Positions 8,008-15,819 of a stretch of DNA of 64,000 nucleotides are shown piece after piece. The stretch spans positions 1 to 64,000 of the forward strand of contig SVQO01000006.1 of the NCBI GenBank assembly GCA_015065325.1, written 5' to 3'. Both the position numbers and the translations under genes were made by a program. Position 1 is the stretch's first letter; the number at the start of each line of letters is the position of its first letter. The notes beneath the pieces are model-generated. The model did not search any database, was not told where the DNA came from, and saw only the letters and a list, made by a program, of their open reading frames with translations. The DNA comes from Oscillospiraceae bacterium (GTDB taxonomy: Bacteria; Bacillota; Clostridia; Oscillospirales; SIG627).

Positions 8008-8692
8008 TATCAACCGGCAAAGCCGGTGGTTTTATAACAGCCCTAAAGGGGTACGCCAAAAGCTAAAGCTACCAACCGCAAGGGGTACGTCAATCCTTAA
8101 ATGGATCGTCGTACTACTTCATGGTTAGTTGATCGTATATTTGATCTTCGTGTTCTTACTCCCTTATATAGCGGGCTATTCCTTGTTTGTTTCTACCCAC
8201 CGTACTCACATAATATCCCCTACACCAAAAGCGGCGGTTCCCATATTTATACTTCAAATTGGAAAAGCGCTCAAATATGATCATCGTGCTTTTCCCTTTC
8301 AAATACCCCATAAAATCGCTTACTCTTTGGTTTGGTGGTATTTCCACCAACATATGGATATGGTCAGGCATTGCATGGGCTTCTATGATGTTTACGTGTT
8401 TGCGCTCACACAGTTCTCGCAATATTGCTCCTATTTTTGCTTTCAGCTTTCCATATATTGCTTTCCTCCGATATTTCGGCGCAAACACGATGTGATATAT
8501 TGACACTTCCAGCTCGTATGTGCTAAACTATATGTGTCATTAGCTTTGTTCTGCACTGTTAATGTCCTCCATTCTGTTAAATTCGGTTGGTAGCCGTTTT
8601 TACTATAGCAGAATGGAGTTTTTTGTCATCTCTGCCTGACTCGTCTGATACTAAAGCCCGTACATTCCACCTGCATAGCAGGTGGTTTTTTA
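8008..8692 (-). mobile_element. Decayed IS200/IS605-family (IS200-type) insertion element
   Basis: A single transposase remnant sits between two similar subterminal hairpins: 8013-8027 (ACCGGC-AAA-GCCGGT followed by GGTTTTAT) and 8667-8685 (CCACCTGC-ATA-GCAGGTGG followed by TTTTTTAT). Stretches such as CCCTAAAGGGG and ATCC-TTAAA-TGGAT at 8040-8106 add small palindromes. The size (about 690 bp), the lack of terminal inverted repeats and the single short gene fit the IS200 group. Exact ends cannot be set by eye. Confidence 0.75.
8114..8556 (-). pseudogene. IS200-type transposase (TnpA), frameshifted and prematurely stopped
   Basis: A HUH-type Y1 transposase catalyses single-strand transposition through a 5'-phosphotyrosine. 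The HUH motif (DHIHM) and the catalytic tyrosine region (GYYVSTVG) are intact. The gene begins at GTG 8556, with GGAGG nine bases upstream, and reads MQNKANDTYSLAHTSWKCQY, then shifts frame: two extra bases in TATAT near 8498-8503 separate this from the following YHIVFAPKYRRK. Near the end TAA replaces the usual Gln codon after RYIRE (8156-8158), followed in frame by EHEDQIYDQLTMK and TAG at 8114. Two independent lesions suggest an inactive relic. Confidence 0.85.
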
Positions 8693-8698
8693 TCCGGG

Positions 8699-8737
8699 AT
8701 AAAAAGCGATAGGACCGAATCTGTCCTATCGCTTTTT
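8699..8737 (-). terminator. Terminator of the topoisomerase A subunit gene
   Basis: AAAAAGCGATAGGAC and GTCCTATCGCTTTTT form a 15-bp stem around a 7-nt loop immediately after the stop codon at 8739; it would work in both directions. Confidence 0.85.
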
Positions 8738-8738
8738 G

Positions 8739-10970
8739 TTACAGCTCCATTTTGCCCTGCGCCGCTTCCATATCGATCTCGTTGTAGATGATGCCGGGCG
8801 TGGGGATGCGTGGCTTTTTATAGATGGTAAGACTTGGATTGTCTGCGGTAGAAACCTCCAGAGCTTCGGTGATGATATCGTTTTTCTTCAGTGCCATCAT
8901 CTGGTTGCCTGCGCTGGTTCGGGTACTCTTTTCCGCAAAGAGGGTGGTCTTGAGAATGCAAGCTCTGCCGGTCTTGGTCTTCAAAAGAATCTCTTTGACT
9001 TCTTTCCCGTCCAACAGGAACATTCCCGCAACGGGGGAGAGGGTGCTGAAAGCGCCCGTCAGCTTCTTGCGGTTGCCCTTGGTCTCATAAACGGACATAG
9101 GGAAGCAAACGCCCTTTCCGTTTTCAAATACCACGGCGAGCTTCCCCGACAGATCCTTAATGGGAGCGGAAAAAATCACCTTTTCGTCGGGATCCATTTC
9201 AAGCCTTGCGGGAATATAGTCACCCAGCTCGGAGGATTTCGTGGTTGAAAAATCTCCGAATTTCGCAGGATATACCTGTCCCTTGTCAGTAAAGAAGTAG
9301 ATTGCCTGCTTGGAAGACATTTCCCCGGAAAATACGACGGTATCGTCTTCCTTCAATCTCTGCTGATCGTTCATCATAATTGATTTTAAGGGGATATTTT
9401 TCAGATAGCCTTCACGGGTGATAACGGCGTGGGCAGTGTATTCCGCTTCCTCCTCCAGCTTCAGCTTTTCGCTGGGACGGCTGAATTCGTAGGCGATGCG
9501 GGTCTTTCGCTCCTGCCCGTATTTCTTCTTAATGGCCTCCAGCTGCTTGATGATGTAATTGTCAAGCTTACGTGCGCTGGAAAGCAATCCCTCCAGCTCG
9601 GCAATTTCCTTTTCCAGCTTTTCCCGCTCGCCGATGCGATCCAGAATATACTGGCGGTTCAGGTGGCGCAGTTTGATCTCCGCAATGTATTCCGCCTGCG
9701 GCTCGTCAATGTCAAAGCCGCGGCACAGATTGGGTATGACGTCTTTTTCCTGCTCGGTTTTACGAATAATAGCAATGGCTTTGTCAATATCCACCAAAAT
9801 CTTTTCCAGACCCTGAAGCAAGTGAAGCTTCGTTTCCTTCTGACCAAGTTCATAGTAAAACTCACGCTTGAGACATTCGCAGCGGAAGGCGTGCCACTCG
9901 TTGAGAATGTCGCGAACGCCAAGCTGATGGGGGGAGCCTGCGATCAGAATGTTGAAATTGCAAGGGAAACGGCATTCCAGATCCGTTGCCTTCAAAAGCT
10001 TTGCCATCAACTTGTCGGGATCGCTTCCTCGTTTTAAGTCGATGGTAAGTTTCAGTCCGTCCAGATCGATCTCGTCGCGAACGTCGTTGATCTCGCGAAG
10101 CTTTCCTTCCTTGATCATCTGCACGATCTTTTCAATGATCTGATCTACGGTGGTGTTATAAGGGATCTGGGTAATAACGATTCGGTTTTCCTTGGGGAAA
10201 TTTTCCCAGACGGCGCGCACCGAGAAGGATCCCTTGCCCGTTTCGTAAACCTGGCGGATCTCGTCCTTGTCGTAGAGCAGTTCACCGCCCGTAGAAAAGT
10301 CGGGTGCCTTGAGGATCTCGTAAAGATCCGCATTGGGGTCGCGCATCAGAGCGATGGCTGCATCGCAGGTCTCGTTAAGGTTGAAGGAACAGATCGAGCT
10401 GGCAAGACCTACTGCGATACCCGTATTGGGGCAGACCAGGACGTTGGGGAAGGATGAGGGAAGGAGCACGGGTTCTTTCAGAGTGGCGTCGTAGTTATCC
10501 ACCATATCCACCGCTTCTCTGTCAATCCCTGCAAAGAGCTCTGCACTGATGGGAGCAAGCTTGACCTCCGTGTATCGGCTGGCAGCGTAAGCCATCTTGG
10601 AGTACTGTTTACCAAAGGTTCCTTTGGAATCTACGAAGGGATGCAGAAGCGCTTCGTTTCCACGGGTCAGTCGCACCATGGTTTCGTAAATGGCGGCGTC
10701 GCCGTGAGGGTTCAGCTTCATGGTCTGACCTACCACGTTGGCGCTCTTGGTGCGGGGCCCGTTTAAAAGCCCCATCTTATACATCGTATAAAGAAGCTTT
10801 CTGTGGGAGGGCTTGAGACCGTCGATTTCGGGGATGGCGCGTGAGATGATGGAGCTCATAGCGTAGGGCATATAGTTCTCGCGGAGCGTTTCGGTAATGG
10901 GCTGCTCGTGGATCACCGCAGGGGCGACGGGAGCGGCGTTTTTACTGTTTTTCTTTTTTCTTTCTGCCAT
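8739..10970 (-). CDS. Type IIA DNA topoisomerase subunit A (ParC/GyrA family)
   Basis: The 743-aa protein is the DNA-breaking subunit of a type II topoisomerase. The winged-helix region and the active-site tyrosine (Tyr133 in AASRYTEV) are intact. In the quinolone-pocket segment NPHGDAAIYE (residues 87-96) the positions equivalent to E. coli GyrA Ser83 and Asp87 are Ala92 and Glu96. A coiled segment (about 430-480) and a divergent C-terminal domain follow, without a recognisable GyrA box, so topoisomerase IV subunit A or a clostridial third paralogue is more likely than gyrase. The partner B subunit is not adjacent. A TTG five codons upstream (10985) is possible, but GAAGGA is spaced correctly for the ATG at 10970. 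Confidence 0.88.
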   Translation of the reverse strand: MAERKKKNSKNAAPVAPAVIHEQPITETLRENYMPYAMSSIISRAIPEIDGLKPSHRKLLYTMYKMGLLNGPRTKSANVVGQTMKLNPHGDAAIYETMVRLTRGNEALLHPFVDSKGTFGKQYSKMAYAASRYTEVKLAPISAELFAGIDREAVDMVDNYDATLKEPVLLPSSFPNVLVCPNTGIAVGLASSICSFNLNETCDAAIALMRDPNADLYEILKAPDFSTGGELLYDKDEIRQVYETGKGSFSVRAVWENFPKENRIVITQIPYNTTVDQIIEKIVQMIKEGKLREINDVRDEIDLDGLKLTIDLKRGSDPDKLMAKLLKATDLECRFPCNFNILIAGSPHQLGVRDILNEWHAFRCECLKREFYYELGQKETKLHLLQGLEKILVDIDKAIAIIRKTEQEKDVIPNLCRGFDIDEPQAEYIAEIKLRHLNRQYILDRIGEREKLEKEIAELEGLLSSARKLDNYIIKQLEAIKKKYGQERKTRIAYEFSRPSEKLKLEEEAEYTAHAVITREGYLKNIPLKSIMMNDQQRLKEDDTVVFSGEMSSKQAIYFFTDKGQVYPAKFGDFSTTKSSELGDYIPARLEMDPDEKVIFSAPIKDLSGKLAVVFENGKGVCFPMSVYETKGNRKKLTGAFSTLSPVAGMFLLDGKEVKEILLKTKTGRACILKTTLFAEKSTRTSAGNQMMALKKNDIITEALEVSTADNPSLTIYKKPRIPTPGIIYNEIDMEAAQGKMEL

Positions 10971-11002
10971 AGTTTTTTCCTTCAACGGTATTTTCTACTA
11001 TT

Positions 11003-12322
11003 TTAATCCTTTTGGATGAATTTTGCAAGTGCTCCGCAGGTCTTTTCGTCACAAATCGCCTGAACGTAGATTCCCTCAGTTTCGTAACGAACCTCGTCTA
11101 CGCTGGCGTTTTTGTACAAAAAGGAAAGCTTTCCTCCCTCCTCGTGAGGAAACAGGAAGGTAACGGGCTTTTTAAATTGAGAAAGAATCTCTTCGATTCT
11201 CGAAAGGAGAGTATCCTTTCCTGCACCGGTTTTGGCTGAAATACAAACGTGCTCGTACTTTTTCGGAAAGCTGCTTACGTTAAATCTGCTTTCGGGCAGA
11301 TCGGTTTTGTTGAGAAGATACAGAGTTGGGGGAGGGGTCACTTCTCTCTTCCTGTAAAGATCCAGAAGAATGCTTTCCGTGATCTGAGTCTTCTGCATAA
11401 ATTTAGGATCCGTGGCGTCCAGAACCACCAGAACCAGATCGCTGTAAACCACCTCGTCCAGCGTGGAGCGGAAAGCGTCCACCAAGTGGTGGGGGAGACG
11501 GTTGATAAAACCAACCGTATCGGTCAAAAGTACTTCGCCGTAATTGGGCAGACGGAGTCTTCTGGTGGTGGGATCGAGGGTGGCAAACAGTTTGTTCTCC
11601 GCAAGGATCTGATCCTCGCACAAAAGATTGAGCAGGGAGGATTTTCCTGCGTTGGTGTAGCCTGCCAGAGAGATGTGAAACACACCGTTTTTTTCGCGGC
11701 TTCTGCGCTGAGTCTTGCGCTTCTTTGCAAGCTCGGCAAGCTCCTCCTCCAGTCTTTGGATCTTTCGCTTGACGTGACGGCGATCCACCTCCAGCTTGGT
11801 TTCACCGGGACCTCGCGTGCCGATGCCGCCGCCAAGTCGGGAAAGCTCGCTGCCTTGACCTGAGAGTCGGGGAAGAGAGTACTTTAAATTGGCGATGGCA
11901 ACCTGAAGCATGCCTTCGCCCGTGGTGGCATTTTGAGCAAAAATGTCAAGAATCAGCATGGTTCGGTCAATGACGCGAACGCCCTCCAGTACCGCTTCCA
12001 CGTTTCGGATCTGAGAGGGGGTCAGCTCACAGTCAAAAACTACGAGATCTGCATACATATTTCGGCAAAGCACGGTAAGCTCAGCCAGTTTTCCCGTGCC
12101 GATATAAGTTGCGTGCTCGGGCTTTTCACGTGCCTGAATCAGTCTGCCCAGGGCAACGCCGCCCGCTGTTTTCAAAAGCTCCTCCAATTCGTCCAAAGAG
12201 GAGTCGGTATCCATCAGATCGGCGTCGTTGAGAACGACGCTGACCAGTATTGCTTTTTCGGGTTCCTTGTTTTGGGTCTCATTTGTTCCCGTACCGGGAA
12301 ATTTTTCAAATATGCCGCTCAT
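11003..12322 (-). CDS. hflX: Ribosome-associated GTPase HflX
   Basis: A 439-aa GTPase of the translation-factor-related HflX family, which binds the 50S subunit and rescues or splits stalled ribosomes. The N-terminal domain includes IGTGKLAEL (residues 74-82) and the glycine-rich SRLGGGIGTRGPGETKLE (161-178); the G domain shows GYTNAGKSS (221-229), DTVGF, NKTD and a SAKTG motif. The C-terminal tail after about residue 390 is variable. It lies 32 bp upstream of the topoisomerase gene on the same strand and after the rpmE terminator. Confidence 0.95.
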   Translation of the reverse strand: MSGIFEKFPGTGTNETQNKEPEKAILVSVVLNDADLMDTDSSLDELEELLKTAGGVALGRLIQAREKPEHATYIGTGKLAELTVLCRNMYADLVVFDCELTPSQIRNVEAVLEGVRVIDRTMLILDIFAQNATTGEGMLQVAIANLKYSLPRLSGQGSELSRLGGGIGTRGPGETKLEVDRRHVKRKIQRLEEELAELAKKRKTQRRSREKNGVFHISLAGYTNAGKSSLLNLLCEDQILAENKLFATLDPTTRRLRLPNYGEVLLTDTVGFINRLPHHLVDAFRSTLDEVVYSDLVLVVLDATDPKFMQKTQITESILLDLYRKREVTPPPTLYLLNKTDLPESRFNVSSFPKKYEHVCISAKTGAGKDTLLSRIEEILSQFKKPVTFLFPHEEGGKLSFLYKNASVDEVRYETEGIYVQAICDEKTCGALAKFIQKD

Positions 12323-12347
12323 GGCATTCTCCTTGTAATTGATATGA

Positions 12348-12380
12348 AAAAAGCGGCAACACCGGAACAGTGCAACCGCT
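12348..12380 (-). terminator. Terminator between rpmE and hflX
   Basis: On the minus strand GAAGCGGTTGCAC can pair with GTGTTGCCGCTT, with one mismatch and wobble pairs, followed by six Ts. It would end rpmE before hflX. Confidence 0.55.
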
Positions 12381-12412
12381 TCTAACCGTTTTATGCCGAC
12401 TTTTTCGACAAC

Positions 12413-12610
12413 TTATCTGCCAAACTTCTTGTTGAACTTGTCAACACGTCCACCGGCATCGACGAATTTCTGCTTACCGGTGTAGAAGGGATGGCACTTT
12501 GCGCAAATATCCACGTGGATGTTTTCCTTAGTGGATCTGGTGGGGTATTCAGCACCGCAAGCGCAAATGATCACGGTATCCTTGTAGGAGGGATGAAGTC
12601 CTTCTTTCAT
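12413..12610 (-). CDS. rpmE: 50S ribosomal protein L31, zinc-binding type
   Basis: The 65-aa protein is bL31. It keeps the zinc-binding cysteines (CACG near residues 15-18 and CAKCH near 35-39), so it is the C+ form used when zinc is sufficient. A GTG three codons upstream is in frame, but the ATG at 12610 gives the conserved MKEGLHPSY start and has AGGTGA at proper spacing. It is transcribed from its own promoter at 12677-12705. Confidence 0.95.
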   Translation of the reverse strand: MKEGLHPSYKDTVIICACGAEYPTRSTKENIHVDICAKCHPFYTGKQKFVDAGGRVDKFNKKFGR

Positions 12611-12676
12611 TCTTTTCACCTTTTTCTGTTTTTATTTACGTTGCGATGAAATCATCTTTCAACGGCATTGCACTAT

Positions 12677-12705
12677 ATATTAGCACAAACAAAAACAAAA
12701 ATCAA
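12677..12705 (-). promoter_or_regulatory. Promoter of rpmE
   Basis: Minus-strand TTGATT (12705-12700) and TAATAT (12682-12677) are 17 bp apart, with TGC just before the -10 box (extended -10). Confidence 0.65.
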
Positions 12706-12742
12706 GAGTAAAATCCATTTTTTTCAAAAATATTCTTAAATT

Positions 12743-13486
12743 TTATCTTTCTGCTAAAAAATCCAGGATCGGACGGGATAAAACGAAGGCAAGCTTTGCT
12801 TGGTAAGTTTCGTCTTTTAAGAGGGAGGCTTCCTCTGCGTTGCTTAAAAATCCGCATTCTACCAAGAGAGCGGGCTGGTCGATCCGATCCAGAATGAAGA
12901 TCTTGCCCTGCGCATCCTTGACGGTTCGCTTGTTATCGGGTTGCAGCATGGAGGCAACGGTATTTTGTATCACCTGTGCCAAAGCACGGTTTGCATCGTT
13001 TCGGTCGGCGTAAAAAATCTGAAGTCCCTTGTATTGCTCGGCAGGCAACGTGTTCATATGGATGCTGATAAATAAGGCGTCGGGATATTTTTTTGCCAAT
13101 TCCACTCGTCCCATCAGATCCCTTGTTTTTCTGGAGGAATAGGATTCCTCACTTTCTACAGCTACATCCTCGGTGCGGGTATAGATCACGCGAATGCCCG
13201 CATTCTCCAAAAAGCACCCCAGCTTTTTTGTAACCGAAAGATTGATATGCTTTTCTTCATCTCCGTGAATGCTGACCGCCCCCGAATCCATTCCGCCGTG
13301 ACCTGCATCCAGGATCACCGTGGGCATATTTCTTTCTTCGACGGAAACGGGTTTTGCTTCTTTTTCCGAAAAAAGGTTCATTGCCACGGAAAAAAGATTT
13401 GACAAAGATAGTAAAATCGCCGTCAGAATCAAACTGAAGCGAATTGAATCTGAAAAGATTGTAGAGCGCTTTTCGTTTTTTTTCAA
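12743..13486 (-). CDS. N-acetylmuramoyl-L-alanine amidase, CwlD-like (Amidase_3)
   Basis: A 247-aa zinc amidase that cuts the amide between muramic acid and the peptide stem; CwlD relatives act in spore cortex modification. Residues 15-35 form a membrane anchor or signal segment. The catalytic domain begins at about 55 with ILDAGHGG (zinc ligand His63), followed by the second ligand in the DEEKHINL segment, SIHMN (third ligand) and VECGF (catalytic Glu). The best start is TTG 13486, with GAGGTGA six bases upstream; GTG 13495 lies inside that Shine-Dalgarno. The binding site is itself part of a terminator-like hairpin of the preceding gene. CwlD is not certain; other Amidase_3 enzymes are similar. 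Confidence 0.8.
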   Translation of the reverse strand: MKKNEKRSTIFSDSIRFSLILTAILLSLSNLFSVAMNLFSEKEAKPVSVEERNMPTVILDAGHGGMDSGAVSIHGDEEKHINLSVTKKLGCFLENAGIRVIYTRTEDVAVESEESYSSRKTRDLMGRVELAKKYPDALFISIHMNTLPAEQYKGLQIFYADRNDANRALAQVIQNTVASMLQPDNKRTVKDAQGKIFILDRIDQPALLVECGFLSNAEEASLLKDETYQAKLAFVLSRPILDFLAER

Positions 13487-13528
13487 AAAAATCACCTCAC
13501 AAGAGTATATTGACTCCGGTGAGGTGAT
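13484..13528 (-). terminator. Terminator-like hairpin overlapping the amidase ribosome binding site
   Basis: Minus-strand ATCACCTCAC (13528-13519) pairs with GTGAGGTGAT (13500-13491), with an inner GAGT/ACTC stem, followed by six Ts that run into the TTG start codon at 13486. The descending arm contains the Shine-Dalgarno of the amidase gene. Confidence 0.7.
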
Positions 13529-13534
13529 ATGCTT

Positions 13535-14110
13535 TTATTTCTTTGAAGTTTTTTTATCCTTGAGAAAATTTTTATACCCGATCAGGTAGCTGATCCCGCA
13601 GGCAAGGATCCCGGGGATGGCTCCTACCAAATGCAAATAGCAACGGGAATTGATGGCATCGGCCATTTTATCAGCGGCGATTCCTGCAGCAGTCGGGAAG
13701 ACGGTTTGCGTAATTCCGACGTACATCCCTTGCAGGAAGGTATGATTGCCAAGATAAGAAAGGTAACCGGCAGTGTTTGTTACCTCCGGAGCTGCATAGG
13801 GTGGAGTGATGATTGAAACTAGGGCAAGAAGGATCGTCGGTAGAAACGCGATCAAGGCAAAAAGAAAGCCGGCGGCAGGGGAGGAGGAAGATTTGTGTGC
13901 ATAGTCATATTCGCAGGCTTTTCCGCCGCCCTGATACATCTGGGAGGACATAATATAAAAGAAGAACAGTACTACGGTGATCTGACCTACCGCGAGAATA
14001 AAGGGAATCTTATAGGTAGCACCATACATCATAAAGCCGAAGAGACTCATTACGACTTGATACAAAAAGGTCTTGACGAGAAGACCGGAGTTACGTGAAA
14101 ATAAATTCAT
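13535..14110 (-). CDS. Membrane protein of unknown function
   Basis: A 191-aa protein with about four to five hydrophobic segments (near residues 15-33, 36-55, 80-103, 120-145 and 160-178) and a glycine/lysine-rich cytosolic loop at about 58-78. No domain is recognised. It is the first gene before the amidase on the minus strand, and the hairpin at 13484-13528 separates the two. Confidence 0.6.
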   Translation of the reverse strand: MNLFSRNSGLLVKTFLYQVVMSLFGFMMYGATYKIPFILAVGQITVVLFFFYIMSSQMYQGGGKACEYDYAHKSSSSPAAGFLFALIAFLPTILLALVSIITPPYAAPEVTNTAGYLSYLGNHTFLQGMYVGITQTVFPTAAGIAADKMADAINSRCYLHLVGAIPGILACGISYLIGYKNFLKDKKTSKK

Positions 14111-14237
14111 AGCAGAATCCTTTCATAGTTTTTTGCTGTATGTGAGAGTTTATACCATTTTCGGGGAAAAAGCAATGGTGTATTTGTGAATTTTATCCTT
14201 TTTTCAAGAATTTCCATCGCGGAAAATGATTTTTTTA

Positions 14238-14266
14238 TTGACAAAAGATGAAAACAATGTTATGAT
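14238..14266 (+). promoter_or_regulatory. Strong promoter of the first CBM9-like surface protein
   Basis: Perfect TTGACA (14238-14243) and TATGAT (14261-14266) are 17 bp apart; a leader of about 60 nt follows. Confidence 0.75.
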
Positions 14267-14331
14267 AATGGTGGATATTGAGTAAAAGTATATTCAATTC
14301 AAATCGAACTTTCTTTAACAAGGAGTAAGTT

Positions 14332-15759
14332 ATGAAGAAAATTGTGACGCTTCTTATGGTATTTGCGACGCTTGCCGCGCTTTTTGCGGTTCCCGCATCT
14401 GCCAGAGGCTACACCCTGTCGATTCCATCAACGGTAAGCTCGCACAACCTGGAGGCTTACGGTCTGCACACGATGAACGTGTACAGCACAGACGTCCCCC
14501 CCGTTATCGACGGTAAGGTTGGTGTAGGCGAGTATCCCGGTCCCAACAACGGATGTTCTCTTTCCTCCGTTCCCGGTGACAATCTGTGGATGTCCTCTTC
14601 CAACGAGGCAGGTGCACATCAGAACGGTTATCAGGGCAGATATGACTTTACCGATTACGTGCTCGAAGAAGATAAGCCTGAGTATATTAACAGTTATTTG
14701 ACTTACGACGATAAGTATCTGTACTTTGCTGTAACCACGACCATTCCCGCGGTTCGTCATACCGACGCTACTGACGATGAGATCGTTTCCGGTGGCAGCA
14801 AGCGCCGTTCAAAGTATTGGTGGATCGATACCTTCATCAACTTTATGCAGACCGATAACGTTTCTGCCTGCAACTATAACTCTGTTGCACAGACCCGTTA
14901 CAATCTTTATAAGTACGATTATTTCAATACCGCAATGACCGTTACCATCAACGAGACCAGCGGTTACCGTCGCGTTATCCTTCCCAATGAGAAGAAGCCC
15001 AGCAACTTCAACAGAGCTTACCTCTCTTATTGGACCGATGAGGAGACCGGTGTAACTTGGAATACTACTACTTATAAGAAGGCGGAGAATTTCTTCTACC
15101 AGGTGACCGTTCTTGATAACGGCAAGTGGGCAGTGACCTTTGAAGGCAGATATGCTTTGGGCGACGTTCTCCGTATTACCGATATCGAGAACGGTGACGG
15201 CACTCCCCTTGACAGAGTTCCCGAATGGGGCTCTTGGGGCTTTAACATCAGACTTCAGTCTTCCGGAAACGTAAAGAGCACCGCTCCCAACGGAACCGAG
15301 GTTGAGATCTTCCGTGATGACGTTATCTACGCTCAGACTATGCTTCCCGCCTACGGTGCAGCTCGTACTCAGGCAAACAGCAAGATCGGCGATTACCTGT
15401 TCCATAATACCGTTTCCGCTGCTGTCAGCTCCGGTCACGGCCTGTCTGTTTACTACTTAGCAAATCCTGTTCACTACCTTGGCAAGTACAATCCTGCCGT
15501 ACACGGTACCGATGTAGACGACAAGATTAACGTCTCTCCCATCGGAACTACCACCACTCGTGTAACCCGTACCCGTACTCCTGCTTTGACCAGCGGTGTT
15601 CGCGGTGTAAACTATCGTGTGATCGGTGTTGCTACCTCCTCTGCAAGTGCTACCGGCGATAGCCTGACCACCACCTTTATTTTGGCAGGTGTTATGCTCC
15701 TTTTCGCAGCAGGTGCAGTTTCCGTAATCTTAATGAAGAAGCGTAGTACGCGTCTTTGA
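14332..15759 (+). CDS. Membrane-anchored surface protein with CBM9-like domain
   Basis: A 475-aa exported protein: signal peptide at residues 1-24 (cleavage after ASA), an extracellular domain, and a C-terminal membrane helix (about 443-467) ending in a short KKRSTRL tail. The segment PVIDGKVGVGEYPG near 59-72 is the entry strand typical of carbohydrate-binding family 9 / DOMON-like domains, so it may bind a glycan. A threonine/arginine-rich linker lies before the anchor; no LPXTG motif is present. Codon use looks optimised (many GTT, ACC, CTT), suggesting high expression. A hairpin at 15785 separates it from a related protein. Confidence 0.7.
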   Translation: MKKIVTLLMVFATLAALFAVPASARGYTLSIPSTVSSHNLEAYGLHTMNVYSTDVPPVIDGKVGVGEYPGPNNGCSLSSVPGDNLWMSSSNEAGAHQNGYQGRYDFTDYVLEEDKPEYINSYLTYDDKYLYFAVTTTIPAVRHTDATDDEIVSGGSKRRSKYWWIDTFINFMQTDNVSACNYNSVAQTRYNLYKYDYFNTAMTVTINETSGYRRVILPNEKKPSNFNRAYLSYWTDEETGVTWNTTTYKKAENFFYQVTVLDNGKWAVTFEGRYALGDVLRITDIENGDGTPLDRVPEWGSWGFNIRLQSSGNVKSTAPNGTEVEIFRDDVIYAQTMLPAYGAARTQANSKIGDYLFHNTVSAAVSSGHGLSVYYLANPVHYLGKYNPAVHGTDVDDKINVSPIGTTTTRVTRTRTPALTSGVRGVNYRVIGVATSSASATGDSLTTTFILAGVMLLFAAGAVSVILMKKRSTRL

Positions 15760-15784
15760 TTTGAATTTTAACAATGAAGGATTG

Positions 15785-15818
15785 GCGGTCCGATTTTCGG
15801 ACCGCTGATTTTGTTTGG
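15785..15818 (+). terminator. Hairpin between the two CBM9-like genes
   Basis: GCGGTCCGA (15785-15793) pairs with TCGGACCGC (15797-15805), followed by TGATTTTGTTT. The T run is broken, so it may only attenuate. Confidence 0.6.
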
Positions 15819-15819
15819 T

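Noticed and set aside
8495..8505. Programmed frameshift in the transposase
   Set aside because: No slippery heptamer or stimulatory structure is evident, IS200 genes are not known to need one, and a second lesion (TAA) exists; decay is simpler.
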